Positions 17,141 to 25,689 of a stretch of DNA of 64,000 nt are shown here, in pieces. The notes below the pieces were generated by a model. The model had not been told where the DNA came from and did no database searches. It was given only the letters and a program-made list of their open reading frames with translations. This DNA comes from Archangium sp. (GTDB taxonomy: Bacteria > Myxococcota > Myxococcia > Myxococcales > Myxococcaceae): positions 1-64,000 of the forward strand of contig JALHMW010000027.1 in NCBI GenBank assembly GCA_022843845.1, written 5' to 3'. Position 1 is the first letter of the stretch. Each line of letters starts with the position of its first letter. The position numbers were made by a program, and so were the translations under genes.

Positions 17141-20059
17141 TCACGAGGGCTCTCGCCAGGTCGGTTGGCGCGACGAACTCGCTCCTCTCCCGAAATCGTC
17201 GGGCGAAACGACCTTCAGTCGTGCCAAGTCAAGGACGATGGCCCGCCGGCGGGCGCCGGAGTTCCCGAAGCAGACGCGTTGGCTCTCGTCAAGCACGTAG
17301 CCTTGTTGCTTCCGGTTCTCGGAGATGAGGCGGCGCAGAGCCTTCAGGTCGACCACCTCACCCTGATAGTCGATGCGTTTGCAGTGAGCGCGGAAGGAGT
17401 CGTAGGCCGACTCGAGATGCACCGCGAGCTTGCCCTCGTCGAGCATCACGAAGTGTTGCTCTGGTCGCAGTTCCTCCTGCACCGCCATGACGCCGAGCAT
17501 CTCGAGGAAGTGGTCGAGTGCGTTCTTCACGCCATGATCGGTCTCGAGCACATCATCGAGCACCGCGTAGATCGCTGACTTCACCCCGAGGTCCTCGGGC
17601 AGTTCGACGTGGCAGGCCTTCGCGAACTCCTCGAAGAGGTGAATGCCGAGCAGCATGACGGTGAGGTTCTCGGCCACGCGGATGGGCACCGCGCGGTCCT
17701 TGAGCAGCTCGGATGCGACGGCGCGCGCGATCGCCAGGTCGGCATCGAAGTCGCGACCGAGGCAGAACTGGAGGTACCTCGGCGCGAAGAGCACCAGGTC
17801 GACCGCGCGCAGCTGTCGGTAGGCCGACTTGAACGAGCCGCGGGCGTCGAGGGTCGTCTTGTCAGGGTTCGCGGTGATGATGCGCTCGAGCAGCGCGGCC
17901 TCGGTCGGCCTCGTCTCGCCTGCGACGCAGACCGGCGCCTGCAGGTGGTAGGTGTTCACCTTCAGGTCTGGCCGGCCGCGCTCCTCGGTCTCCCCGCGGT
18001 AGAGGCGGCGCAGGTAGCGGTGCAACGCGTTCAGCCGGTGCTTCGGCATGTCGTACGGTTTGTACTCGTCGATGAAGACCGGCACGCCGTTGGTCGAGGT
18101 CAGTAGCTTGATGAGCGCGAACTCCGTCTCGGTCGCGCTGTAGGGCTCGGAGTCGCGCACACCGAAGAGCGGCCAGAACACGTCGATGCAGAGGCTCGAC
18201 TTGCCCGAGCCCTGGGTGCCCCAAACGAACAGTGATGGAAACGCGCCGACCTTCTTCATGATGCGCGGCTTCATGGGTGTCGCGAAGAACCAGCCCAGCA
18301 TCGGCAGCACCACCTGCGGTTGGTTCACCTTCGGCAGGCACTCGAAGACAACCTTCGCGATGGACTGAAAGGTGTCGTCGTCGGTCGGGAGGTAGTTGAG
18401 GCGCTTGGCGAGGGACGCTCCGTTCGGGACATAGGTGACGGGTGGGGTCTCCATGAAGCCGTTGGCGTCGATGGCGCCGTCGGGCGCGAGCCACAGCCGG
18501 TGTTCGCCGTGCTGGCACTCGCCCAGCATCGACGAGCCGGGCATTCGAGGGACGGGTCGGCGTGAGAGCAGGCGAAGCACGCCCTGCAGGTTGTTGTCGG
18601 TGCCGGTCCACTGGAGGTCCGCCGACGGAAGGTGCCGCATGAAGTCGCGCTTCGAGTGGAACGCCGAGAGCGGCAGGCGGAGCGGGGTGGTCGAGCCATT
18701 GTCGGCGTGCGCCTCCCCGATGATGAGCTCGCCTTCTTCCGTCGCGACCCGGCTCGTCGGCGTGATGGCGAACGAGGAGATGACCTTGGTCTCCCCTCGC
18801 GCCGAGATGGTGAAGTAGCAGCGGGCGTCCTCGTACACCTCGCCCTCGATGGCGTCGTCTCGTTGCTCTTCCTCCGCGTCGAGCTCGACGCGCGGGGGCG
18901 TGGGTGGAGGGCCTGGCGGCGCGGCGGGCGGGAGCTTCACCGGCAGCTGGGCGAGGTCGCATCGAACGGCAGCCTCCGCGCACAGCCCCAGCTTGCGCAG
19001 CGCCTGGCACGGTGGCGCCACCGCGCCGTCCTTGTCAGCCGTCGCCTGGACCTTCTCCCAGGCCTTCCGGACGTAGGCCGGCCCGTCGCGGCCGTTCAGC
19101 TTGCCCAGCCCTCGGCGGTCGTATTCGAGGATGAGCTCCGTCACCTCGTCGAGCCCCAGCCGCTTGTGCGCGAAGAAGCGCACCATGTTGAAGATGGCCA
19201 AGCTGCGGTCTGCGGCGCCCTCTTGCCAGAGCCGGCGAACGGCAGGGCACATGTCGACCGGGTTCGCCCAGTCGTACTGGCCGTTGGGCATGCGCCGGGC
19301 CTTCGCGAGCGCGCGGGCGGTGGTGAGGAGGGGCAAGGCGCTCGATGCCGTCTTGAGGCGCTCGAGCAGCTTCGGGTCCTCGAACCGCTCGAAGCCGGTG
19401 CGTGCCTCGCTCAGTCGGTGAGGGCGCTCACCGAGCCCATCGCCCTTGCGGCTCACCGTTCCGATGACCTTGATGATGCGCGAGGCGTCGTGAATCGAGT
19501 CGATGTGGACGCCCGCGCGCTGGAAGCGCCCACGCACGCCTGCCTCGAAGGTCTTGAGCCCGGACTGGAGCTCGTCGGCGATGCGAGTCGGCGGCACCGC
19601 GAACCAGAGCTGGGCCCCGTTGCCGCTCATCATGAGCCGCGGACGAGCGAGCCCCTCGTTCTCGCACCAGTCGGCTGCCTCGGTAGCGACCGCCATCGCG
19701 TGGTTCAGCTCCGCATCGGTGCTCGCGGTGTCCTTCGGTCGAACCGGGTCGAGGTCGATGACCGTCGCCGTCAGGACCTCGATGTCCTTCTTCGCCGCGC
19801 CCGACTTGAGCGACCGAACCGTGTTCCGCGCGGTCTCAAGCAGGCGGCGCGGCCGCGGCTGAATGCCGACGTACACGTTGCCCGTCGCGTTGACCCGCAC
19901 GCACTCGCGAACGAAGGCATCCTCGTCGTCGAAGAAGCCAATGCCGACGACGCCGCCCGAGGGGCGAATAGCGCGGACCTCGGAGACGCCGTGGGGCGCG
20001 TGCGCAAGCCACCGCCAGGTCGCCCGGATCGCCTCGGGGTTCGGTACCGGCGCGCTCAT
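17141..20059 (-). CDS. Phage primase-polymerase/helicase with PriL-like cysteine cluster
   Basis: A 972-residue replication protein. The N-terminal archaeo-eukaryotic primase (PrimPol) domain shows the metal-binding VIDLDPVRPKD (D102, D104), SGNGAQLWF (145-153) and the nucleotide-binding DASRIIKVIGTVSRKG (191-206). Next comes a helical segment with four cysteines, C271, C351, C360 and C367, spaced like the Fe-S cluster of the primase large subunit PriL. The C-terminal half is a phage-type ATPase/helicase with Walker A GTQGSGKS (614-621) and Walker B VPVFIDEYKP (659-668). A Pro-rich linker lies at about 375-390. It likely primes and unwinds phage DNA at the origin. The start overlaps the stop of the upstream XPB-like helicase by four bases. 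Confidence 0.88.
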   Translation of the reverse strand: MSAPVPNPEAIRATWRWLAHAPHGVSEVRAIRPSGGVVGIGFFDDEDAFVRECVRVNATGNVYVGIQPRPRRLLETARNTVRSLKSGAAKKDIEVLTATVIDLDPVRPKDTASTDAELNHAMAVATEAADWCENEGLARPRLMMSGNGAQLWFAVPPTRIADELQSGLKTFEAGVRGRFQRAGVHIDSIHDASRIIKVIGTVSRKGDGLGERPHRLSEARTGFERFEDPKLLERLKTASSALPLLTTARALAKARRMPNGQYDWANPVDMCPAVRRLWQEGAADRSLAIFNMVRFFAHKRLGLDEVTELILEYDRRGLGKLNGRDGPAYVRKAWEKVQATADKDGAVAPPCQALRKLGLCAEAAVRCDLAQLPVKLPPAAPPGPPPTPPRVELDAEEEQRDDAIEGEVYEDARCYFTISARGETKVISSFAITPTSRVATEEGELIIGEAHADNGSTTPLRLPLSAFHSKRDFMRHLPSADLQWTGTDNNLQGVLRLLSRRPVPRMPGSSMLGECQHGEHRLWLAPDGAIDANGFMETPPVTYVPNGASLAKRLNYLPTDDDTFQSIAKVVFECLPKVNQPQVVLPMLGWFFATPMKPRIMKKVGAFPSLFVWGTQGSGKSSLCIDVFWPLFGVRDSEPYSATETEFALIKLLTSTNGVPVFIDEYKPYDMPKHRLNALHRYLRRLYRGETEERGRPDLKVNTYHLQAPVCVAGETRPTEAALLERIITANPDKTTLDARGSFKSAYRQLRAVDLVLFAPRYLQFCLGRDFDADLAIARAVASELLKDRAVPIRVAENLTVMLLGIHLFEEFAKACHVELPEDLGVKSAIYAVLDDVLETDHGVKNALDHFLEMLGVMAVQEELRPEQHFVMLDEGKLAVHLESAYDSFRAHCKRIDYQGEVVDLKALRRLISENRKQQGYVLDESQRVCFGNSGARRRAIVLDLARLKVVSPDDFGRGASSSRQPTWREPS

Positions 20060-21474
20060 TGCTGCGCCCTCAAGGCCGAGGCCGGAATGCCCAGCACCTC
20101 GGAGTAGAGCTTTCGACGCTCGAGATGGTGCCGACGGAGAATCGGGACCCCCTTGTCGACGAAGTCGAACAGCACCGCGGTCTGCTTCGATGGGTGCGGC
20201 CGCATCAGGCGCCCGAGCCGCTGGATAGTCCGACCTCGGGATCGCCCTGGGAAGGCGAGGAACACGCGCGAGAGCCGGGGCAGGTCGAGGCCCTCATCGG
20301 CAAGGCTGGTCGCCACCAGGACCTGCAGGTCGCCAGCGCGGGCGTCATCGAGCAGGGCCTTCCGCCGGCTGCGGTCGACCGCGCCAGTCAGCGCCGCGGC
20401 AGAGAGGCCACTCGCTCGCACCGCCTCAGCGAGGAACTCGCAGTGCTCGACCCTCCCCGAGAGAACGAGGCAGGTGTGCCCGGCTCGCGCCTCGGCCACC
20501 ACGGCGTCGACGATGGCGCGGTTCCGCGGGGCATCATTGGCGACCGCGTTCAGCAGTTGCGCGTAGTCTTCTGCGCCGCGGTACCGGTGGTTGAAGTCGG
20601 TCGTGATGATGCGAATGGAAGGCACGGTCAGGACGCCCGCCGCCACGAGCTCATCGTGGGTGACGAGCAGCAGGCGGTTGCCGAGGAACAGTTCGAGCAG
20701 CGGAGTCAGCCCGTCTTCGCGCTCGGGCGTCGCGGTGAGGCCGAGCCGGTACCTCGCGGGGCAGTGGTCGACGATGGCGTGAAAGGTGTTCGCCGCCACG
20801 TGGTGTGCCTCGTCGAGAATGAGCAGGCCGAAGCCTGCGAGGAACGCCTTCAGCTCGGCCCTCGGCCAGTGGGCCAACGCCTGGATGAGAGCCACCGTCA
20901 CCTGCGCCGCAGACACCTCGCCAGCACCGACAAGGCCGGCCTCGAGCTGCAGCTGCGTTCGAAGCTCCGAGCGCCACTGCTCTGCGAGGTCGAGCGTGTG
21001 CACCAGCACCAGCGTGGGCGTCTTCAGACGCGCGATGGCGCCGAGGGCGACTCTGGTCTTGCCACCTCCGCAGGGAAGGATGACGGTCCCCTGCGTCACC
21101 TTGGCGAGCGCGTCGACCGCACGGGCCTGGTAGTTCCGGAGCGCGACGTCGGGCACCTGGAGCTGCTCGCTTGGCAACACGCGCGCGTCGTCGAACACCA
21201 GCGTCACTCCCTCTCGATGCGCCTCGCTGCGAAGGAGATGGACCGCCCCGCGAGGGAGCCGCAGCAGGCCGTTCGCCTCCTCGAGAAAGCAGAGCGTTTC
21301 GTCGGCTGTCCTCCTCAGTCCAAGGCGCTCCCTCGCGCGCACCTGAGGGTTCTCGAACGACAAAGCCCGACGCAGGCGCTCGACGAACTTCGCCGAGACC
21401 TGGCCGGACTCGAAGGTGAGACCCGCGTCGACTCGAACTCGCACGGGCCTCACCGGCTCAGGCAAACGGGTCAA
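20056..21474 (-). CDS. SF2 DEAD-like helicase (XPB/Rad25-type)
   Basis: A 472-residue SF2 helicase. The N-terminal ~115 residues form a small accessory domain; motif I is PCGGGKTR, motif II LLILDEAHH, motif III LTATPE, and the second lobe ends with QRLGRLMRPH (motif VI). The short length and GGGKT form of motif I fit XPB/Rad25-like phage helicases. It overlaps the ssDNA-binding gene by 17 bases and the primase gene by four, so it belongs to one replication operon. It probably assists DNA unwinding in replication or recombination of the phage. Confidence 0.9.
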   Translation of the reverse strand: MTRLPEPVRPVRVRVDAGLTFESGQVSAKFVERLRRALSFENPQVRARERLGLRRTADETLCFLEEANGLLRLPRGAVHLLRSEAHREGVTLVFDDARVLPSEQLQVPDVALRNYQARAVDALAKVTQGTVILPCGGGKTRVALGAIARLKTPTLVLVHTLDLAEQWRSELRTQLQLEAGLVGAGEVSAAQVTVALIQALAHWPRAELKAFLAGFGLLILDEAHHVAANTFHAIVDHCPARYRLGLTATPEREDGLTPLLELFLGNRLLLVTHDELVAAGVLTVPSIRIITTDFNHRYRGAEDYAQLLNAVANDAPRNRAIVDAVVAEARAGHTCLVLSGRVEHCEFLAEAVRASGLSAAALTGAVDRSRRKALLDDARAGDLQVLVATSLADEGLDLPRLSRVFLAFPGRSRGRTIQRLGRLMRPHPSKQTAVLFDFVDKGVPILRRHHLERRKLYSEVLGIPASALRAQQ

Positions 21475-22180
21475 CCTCGACCGGCGTGGTGGCCGGCGCG
21501 TCGAACTCGGCGACGAGCTTCTCGACGAAGGCCTTCGCGCGCTCCCACTGCGCTGCCGGGAGGTCCTTGATGCGCTTGATGCCGAACTGCTCGAGGAAGC
21601 GGTCGACCGCCTGCTGCGGCATCGCCTTGAGCTGGGTGACGATGGCCATCGCCAGCTTCGGGTCGATGGGGCCGGTGGGGGCGGGCTCCTCGGTCGCGGT
21701 CGCGGCCTCAGCCTCGCCGGCGTAGAGCTTGGGCAGGTCGAGCAGCTCGATGGACTGGAACGTCTTTCGCTCCTCCGCGGTCAGCTGGCGCTCGGGGAGG
21801 ATCGAGTAGGTCGTCTTCGGGTCCTTGGCGGCGCCGTGCCGCTTCACCTCGAAGGCCCACTTCTCCAGGCCGTACTTCCCGCGCACCTGGACGAGGTCCT
21901 TGAAGAACATCACCCCTTGCTCGAGCACCTTCATCTCGCCGGTGTCGGGGACGACGACGTTGTAGGCGACGCGGAGCGACACCTTGTGGCCGGCCGCGCG
22001 CACCGCGTCGTCGGCCGGCACGTACTTCCCGTCAACGAAGCTGACCTCGCGCGGGTACGGGTCGCCGAGGAACACCACCACTGCGGTGTCCTGGTCGTTC
22101 GCGAGCTTGAGCCAGGTGCTCGAGTCCGCGTCGTGCTTCTTCGCCATCTCTTCGGTCTGCTCCCACATGTTCGTTGCCAT
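21458..22180 (-). CDS. Probable phage single-stranded-DNA-binding protein
   Basis: A 240-residue protein with an N-terminal beta-rich core containing STWLKLANDQDTAVVVFLGD and YPREVSFVDGKYVP, a pattern reminiscent of T4 gp32-like and other phage ssDNA-binding proteins. A flexible Ala/Pro/Glu linker follows at about 155-170, then a helical part and an acidic end (AEFDAPATTPVEVDPFA). The acidic aromatic tail is typical of SSBs that recruit partners. It lies immediately upstream of helicase and primase genes. The assignment rests on fold-like pattern and context, not on a diagnostic motif. Confidence 0.6.
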   Translation of the reverse strand: MATNMWEQTEEMAKKHDADSSTWLKLANDQDTAVVVFLGDPYPREVSFVDGKYVPADDAVRAAGHKVSLRVAYNVVVPDTGEMKVLEQGVMFFKDLVQVRGKYGLEKWAFEVKRHGAAKDPKTTYSILPERQLTAEERKTFQSIELLDLPKLYAGEAEAATATEEPAPTGPIDPKLAMAIVTQLKAMPQQAVDRFLEQFGIKRIKDLPAAQWERAKAFVEKLVAEFDAPATTPVEVDPFA

Positions 22181-22183
22181 GGT

Positions 22184-22393
22184 TCAGGTCTCCTTCGGGG
22201 TGAGGGGTTGGGTCTTGTCTCGGCGGTACACGGCGAAGAGGTGGGTGCCGTCGAACGACGTGCCCGCGCCTTCGATGTGGAACTCGGCGTCGGGGTCGAC
22301 GACCTGCTCGATTTCCCAGCGGCGGAAGAGGCCGGGGAGCCGAATGAAGTCATCGTCTTCGTCGACGCTCTGCGTGGTGCTGCGGTTGGTCAT
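22184..22393 (-). CDS. Small acidic phage protein, unknown
   Basis: A 69-residue ORF starting MTNRSTTQSVDEDDDFIRL; the middle part, FRRWEIEQVVDPDAEFHIEG, looks like a small beta domain. It is coupled to the sigma-like gene upstream (ATGA overlap) and lies three bases before the ssDNA-binding gene. The function is unknown; its position suggests a role in replication or its control. Confidence 0.6.
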   Translation of the reverse strand: MTNRSTTQSVDEDDDFIRLPGLFRRWEIEQVVDPDAEFHIEGAGTSFDGTHLFAVYRRDKTQPLTPKET

Positions 22394-23172
22394 CTCGTGG
22401 CTCCGGCGTTGCGGGTGGACACCTCAGAAACGCGAAATCGAGAGGCGCTGGAGGACAGCACCTGGCGCAGCCGTGCCTGCACGCGCGGGAACGCTCGGTA
22501 GAAGCGCTTCCGGGCATGCCACTTCGTCATGCCCAGCTTCAGCCCCGCCTCGCCCTGCTCCTCACCGAGCACCAGCACGCGGAACAGCAGGTCTCCGTCC
22601 TGGCCACCGACGAGGCGGAGGAGCCGCGCGACGTTCGCCAACTCGGCCGGATCCTCTGGCTGAGGTGCGCTGAGCTCGGCGTCCACGGGATCGGGCACGA
22701 CCTCGACGTGCCGTTGCTCGAACCAGGCTGTGCGGCGCTCGCTCAGGAGGTCTCGCTCCGTGCTTCGGACGAGGAGGGCGGCGACACGCGACACCCTCGC
22801 GCGGCTCATCGACGAGACGAGGCGGAGGAAGACGTGCGTGAAGGTCGAGATGAACTCGTCGACGCCATCGAAGAGGCGAGCGCGGCGGCGGAAGATGCCG
22901 TCGAACCCGGGCCACAGGCCGAGCAACAACATCTTGAGCGCGAGCCCGTTGTCGCAGCGGGACTGCACGACATCGACGAGGAGCCCGAGCAGCTCGTTCT
23001 TCTGTTCGGGGCTCCCTTCCGGCGTTGCGAGGAAGGCCACCACGTCGGCCGGCGCGTCGAAGACGTTGAGCGGGGCGTGGAGGCGACGGAGGACTTCGAA
23101 CTGCTGGGACGAACCAAGCTCCTGAATGGAGCGGAGCAGGCCCTCTCGGACCTGACCCCAGGTGGTGCGCAT
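22390..23172 (-). CDS. Phage sigma-70-like protein (replication operon)
   Basis: A 260-residue helical protein organised like a sigma factor. A region-2-like stretch is seen at about 75-130 (LLLGLWPGFDGIFRRRARL, then an acidic DGVDEF and a long helix), and a region-4-like HTH near the C-terminus (GEAGLKLGMTKWHARKRFYR, about 208-227). It lacks an obvious -10 recognition consensus, so it could be a divergent phage sigma factor or a regulator built on the same fold. It is upstream of the replication genes and coupled to the 69-residue ORF. A second protein of similar plan lies at 28377-29156. Confidence 0.6.
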   Translation of the reverse strand: MRTTWGQVREGLLRSIQELGSSQQFEVLRRLHAPLNVFDAPADVVAFLATPEGSPEQKNELLGLLVDVVQSRCDNGLALKMLLLGLWPGFDGIFRRRARLFDGVDEFISTFTHVFLRLVSSMSRARVSRVAALLVRSTERDLLSERRTAWFEQRHVEVVPDPVDAELSAPQPEDPAELANVARLLRLVGGQDGDLLFRVLVLGEEQGEAGLKLGMTKWHARKRFYRAFPRVQARLRQVLSSSASRFRVSEVSTRNAGATR

Positions 23173-23261
23173 GACGCGGTTTCGTTTCCCGGCCGGCGTC
23201 AGTGCGCTCGAAGGGGCCGAAGCAGGGCGTCAATGCGCTCGGTGGTTGGTGAAGGGGGCGA

Positions 23262-23453
23262 CTACGCAGCGCGCGGCGGTGGGGTGGGGCGCATCACGTT
23301 GAGCGTCGAGCAGCGGTAGCAGGTGACGGAGACCGTGGTGTCGGTGCCGGTGATGGTGGCCTGGAGCGCGCCACGGCGGATCGACAGGCCGTCACGGTCC
23401 TGCTTGGCGAGCAGCGTGTTGCAGTGTTTGCAGCGGAGGTCAGTGGTGCTCAT
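23262..23453 (-). CDS. Com-like zinc-finger protein
   Basis: A 63-residue protein with two CxxC knuckles, LRCKHCNTLLAK and VTCYRCSTLNVMRP, the layout of the Com family (phage Mu Com activates translation of the mom mRNA by binding RNA). I chose the ATG at 23453, which places MSTTDLRCKHC at the N-terminus, rather than the longer ORF from 23546. It is the first gene of the minus-strand early operon. No mom-like modification gene is next to it, so the RNA target may differ. Confidence 0.7.
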   Translation of the reverse strand: MSTTDLRCKHCNTLLAKQDRDGLSIRRGALQATITGTDTTVSVTCYRCSTLNVMRPTPPPRAA

Positions 23454-23572
23454 CGGTGGGTCCCCAAACGCGCGGGTCATCCGCGAATGGGACGCACAGT
23501 CGGTGAGCCACCCATGGGGGAGAGAAGGGGTGGAGTCGAAGCCCACGCCGGGGAGGTTTGGCCCTCAACTCC

Positions 23573-23593
23573 GGGGAGGGTGGGCAGGGTGGG
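23573..23593 (+). other. Potential G-quadruplex in the divergent intergenic region
   Basis: Five closely spaced G runs (GGGG, GGG, GGG, GGG, GGG with one- or two-base loops) occupy 23573-23593 on the plus strand, in the 186-base region between the divergent com-like and 23640 genes. This satisfies the simple four-run G-quadruplex pattern with very short loops. It sits about 50 bases before the start codon at 23640. Confidence 0.5.
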
Positions 23594-23639
23594 CAGATCG
23601 CTGCCAATCAGGAGCGGAAGGCGGTGGTAAAGTCGCGGT

Positions 23640-24821
23640 GTGACGACGGCGATCGGGCGTTTAGAACGGGGGGAGTTGGGTGTTCGGGTCGCGCTGCGCG
23701 ATTGCGAGCTGCTCGAGGAGAGGTCCCACAACTTCGTGTTTCGCAGTTCGGCTCACAAGACGCTCGTCCAGGTCGCTCTCATGCCTTGGCGGACAAGTCT
23801 TGAGCCCCCTGAACTCGTTGCCGAGGACGTGGAACGCGCAATACGGGCACTGTTTGAACGCAGCTGGTTCGAGACGCCCTTGAGCGAGTTGGAACGCAAC
23901 CTTGGCCGTACCGTGCCCTTGGGTCGTGAGCATGGGTTCTCGCCAGTAGTGTCTTGTGACCGGGTTTCGCTCCCGGGCGGCGACGGATTGAGCATCGTGT
24001 ATCGCTCGTCGTACCGGCCAGGCTCCGAAGTGGTCACTGGGCGGCTGCTGGTACCGGTCAAAGAGGGCACGTTCGAGCTTTCAGTTACCGCGATGGATCA
24101 GATGACTGGCGTGCGGGAGGCGTTGGCCCTTTCGACCTCCTCCTCCGGCACGACGCCCCCAAACTTCCGTCAGATCGTTGACGACGTTGAGCGCGACGCG
24201 GATTTCCCCGAGCACTGCTTGAGTCGCGTCCGCGCGGAGATGCGCTCCGTGTTGGCGACTGTCGAAGTGACCGAGTCAGCGCTCCTGCCGCCTCAGCAAC
24301 GTGTTTCGCTCCCTCACTCAGGGGTGAGCGTCGTCCCTCCGCCACGCTTCGGCCTCCTCTCTCCGGGGACCCTTCCAATGCCGGCCCGCCATGCGAGTTT
24401 CTCTCGCGTGGGGTTTTCGGTGAACGAGGCACCGTGGCTGTTCGAGGTTCTGCGCCTTCCCTACGAAGGCACGGAGTTCGAAGGGAGTGCTCGCGCCTTC
24501 TACGGGTCGTGGGCTCGCCAAGGGGTTATCCAGAAGTCGCTGCTGCTGACGCCAGGTCCGGCCATGGGCTCGAAGCGGACGCTTCGTGCGAGTTTTGAGG
24601 GGGCGCTGGGCGACGGCAGCTCACTCCAATCACGTGCGAGGTGGATCGACCGTGGCGGCGAGGCAGTCATGCTCGCGATGAACGTCGAGTGGGCGAGTGC
24701 AGAAGAGTCCGCCGCGCTGGTCGACAGCGCGGCCGAGAGCATTGAATGGCTAACTGTTCCGGCGCCAGCTTCACAAGCACCAACACCAGCACCAGCCAGG
24801 CCGTGGTGGCGCTTCTGGTAG
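23640..24821 (+). CDS. Hypothetical protein, 393 aa, Trp-rich C-terminus
   Basis: A soluble 393-residue protein of unknown function from a GTG start. It has two similar alpha/beta halves (for example SIVYRSSYRPGSEVVTGRLL with TFELSVTAMDQMTG in the first and MPARHASFSRVGFSVNEAPW with ALGDGSSLQSRARWID in the second), separated by a Pro-rich region near 225, and ends APARPWWRFW. It may be a duplicated domain. It stands alone, divergent from the early operon, with lower third-position G+C than the replication genes, which suggests late-acquired cargo. The start is uncertain because no good ribosome-binding site is visible. Confidence 0.6.
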   Translation: MTTAIGRLERGELGVRVALRDCELLEERSHNFVFRSSAHKTLVQVALMPWRTSLEPPELVAEDVERAIRALFERSWFETPLSELERNLGRTVPLGREHGFSPVVSCDRVSLPGGDGLSIVYRSSYRPGSEVVTGRLLVPVKEGTFELSVTAMDQMTGVREALALSTSSSGTTPPNFRQIVDDVERDADFPEHCLSRVRAEMRSVLATVEVTESALLPPQQRVSLPHSGVSVVPPPRFGLLSPGTLPMPARHASFSRVGFSVNEAPWLFEVLRLPYEGTEFEGSARAFYGSWARQGVIQKSLLLTPGPAMGSKRTLRASFEGALGDGSSLQSRARWIDRGGEAVMLAMNVEWASAEESAALVDSAAESIEWLTVPAPASQAPTPAPARPWWRFW

Positions 24822-24859
24822 CTGAGGAAATGTTCGACGGCTCGATTGGTCGGACGGAG

Positions 24860-25147
24860 GGACAGCTGCAACCTGTCCCTGTCCATCAACTGTCCATCGT
24901 TACATTTTTGATCTCTTTGAAGAATCTCTCTCTGGACAGCTCGGACAGTCAGTTCTGAAGCAGGTCTATTGAAGACGACGTTGGTGCTTATGGCGCTGGT
25001 GTCGAGCATCAGCGCGTGGCCTCCTACTCAACGATGCATTGCGCCTTTCAGCCGTCCAACTGGCCACGGCTCGCAAGCTCGCGAGCCCGCTGAGGAATCA
25101 CCTGGACAGGCTGGGGACGCGGACAGGGTGGCGCTGTCCTGTTGTCC
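24860..25147. repeat. Cluster of TGTCC/GGACA repeats in an AT-rich island
   Basis: Nine copies of TGTCC or its complement GGACA lie in 288 bases: GGACA at 24860, 24934, 24943, 25104 and 25121; TGTCC at 24874, 24880, 24891, 25135 and 25143. Several are extended (CTGGACAG at 24933 and 25103; CTGTCC three times in 25 bases). The middle (24900-24930) is the most AT-rich stretch nearby. No gene is apparent between 24822 and 25180. The layout suits a regulator operator array or a replication origin feeding the operon that starts at 25181. Confidence 0.5.
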
Positions 25148-25180
25148 TCTGGGCCCGTCAGGAACCGCATTTCTCTGGGC

Positions 25181-25636
25181 ATGGAACCCCACGCTGATGA
25201 CCTCGCCGAACTCGCTCGCTCGTTGGCTCCGCTGGTTCAGTCGGGTCGTCTCGCTCGCGCGGGGGCCGACCGCGTCACCAGGACGCTAAGGGCCGAACTG
25301 CAACGCACTGACTTACTCGCGGGCACGTTGGTCGCGGTGCTCGACGCGGTGGTGATGGCCGTCGATCGCCGCCAGCTCGAGCTGCGCCGGCACGGGCTTC
25401 ATGACTACTTCCACCTCGAGACGCTGCTGCAGGTGGTGGACGAACTCAGACTGCTGGGCCGGCGGAGCGCCCACGATGCGCTCCTTCTCGCGATTGCGGC
25501 CCTACCAGCGGCCGGCGTCATCTCGGTCGGAACACGAGCTGCCTTCGAGGGCGTGTCCCGTCGGCGATACGTCGTCATCGATCTCGAGCGGGTGAGGGTG
25601 TTCCTCATTCGTCGACGGCCTGTCCTCTCGCGCTGA
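25181..25636 (+). CDS. Hypothetical phage protein, 151 aa
   Basis: A 151-residue protein starting MEPHADDLAELARSLAPLV, helical at the N-terminus, with a C-terminal half resembling a winged helix (FHLETLLQVVDELRLLG, ALPAAGVISVGTRAAFEGV). It is the first gene after the TGTCC repeat cluster and heads the plus-strand recombination operon. A DNA-binding role is possible but unproven. An in-frame upstream start at 25142 is less likely. Confidence 0.55.
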   Translation: MEPHADDLAELARSLAPLVQSGRLARAGADRVTRTLRAELQRTDLLAGTLVAVLDAVVMAVDRRQLELRRHGLHDYFHLETLLQVVDELRLLGRRSAHDALLLAIAALPAAGVISVGTRAAFEGVSRRRYVVIDLERVRVFLIRRRPVLSR

Positions 25637-25689
25637 GCGAATTCGCGTTTCTCCTGTGCGGGCCATGAACGGCGCCGCGCGAGGAACCG

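Noticed and set aside
24860-25147. CRISPR array
   Set aside because: The repeats are only 5-8 bases, irregularly spaced and in both orientations; no cas genes are seen.
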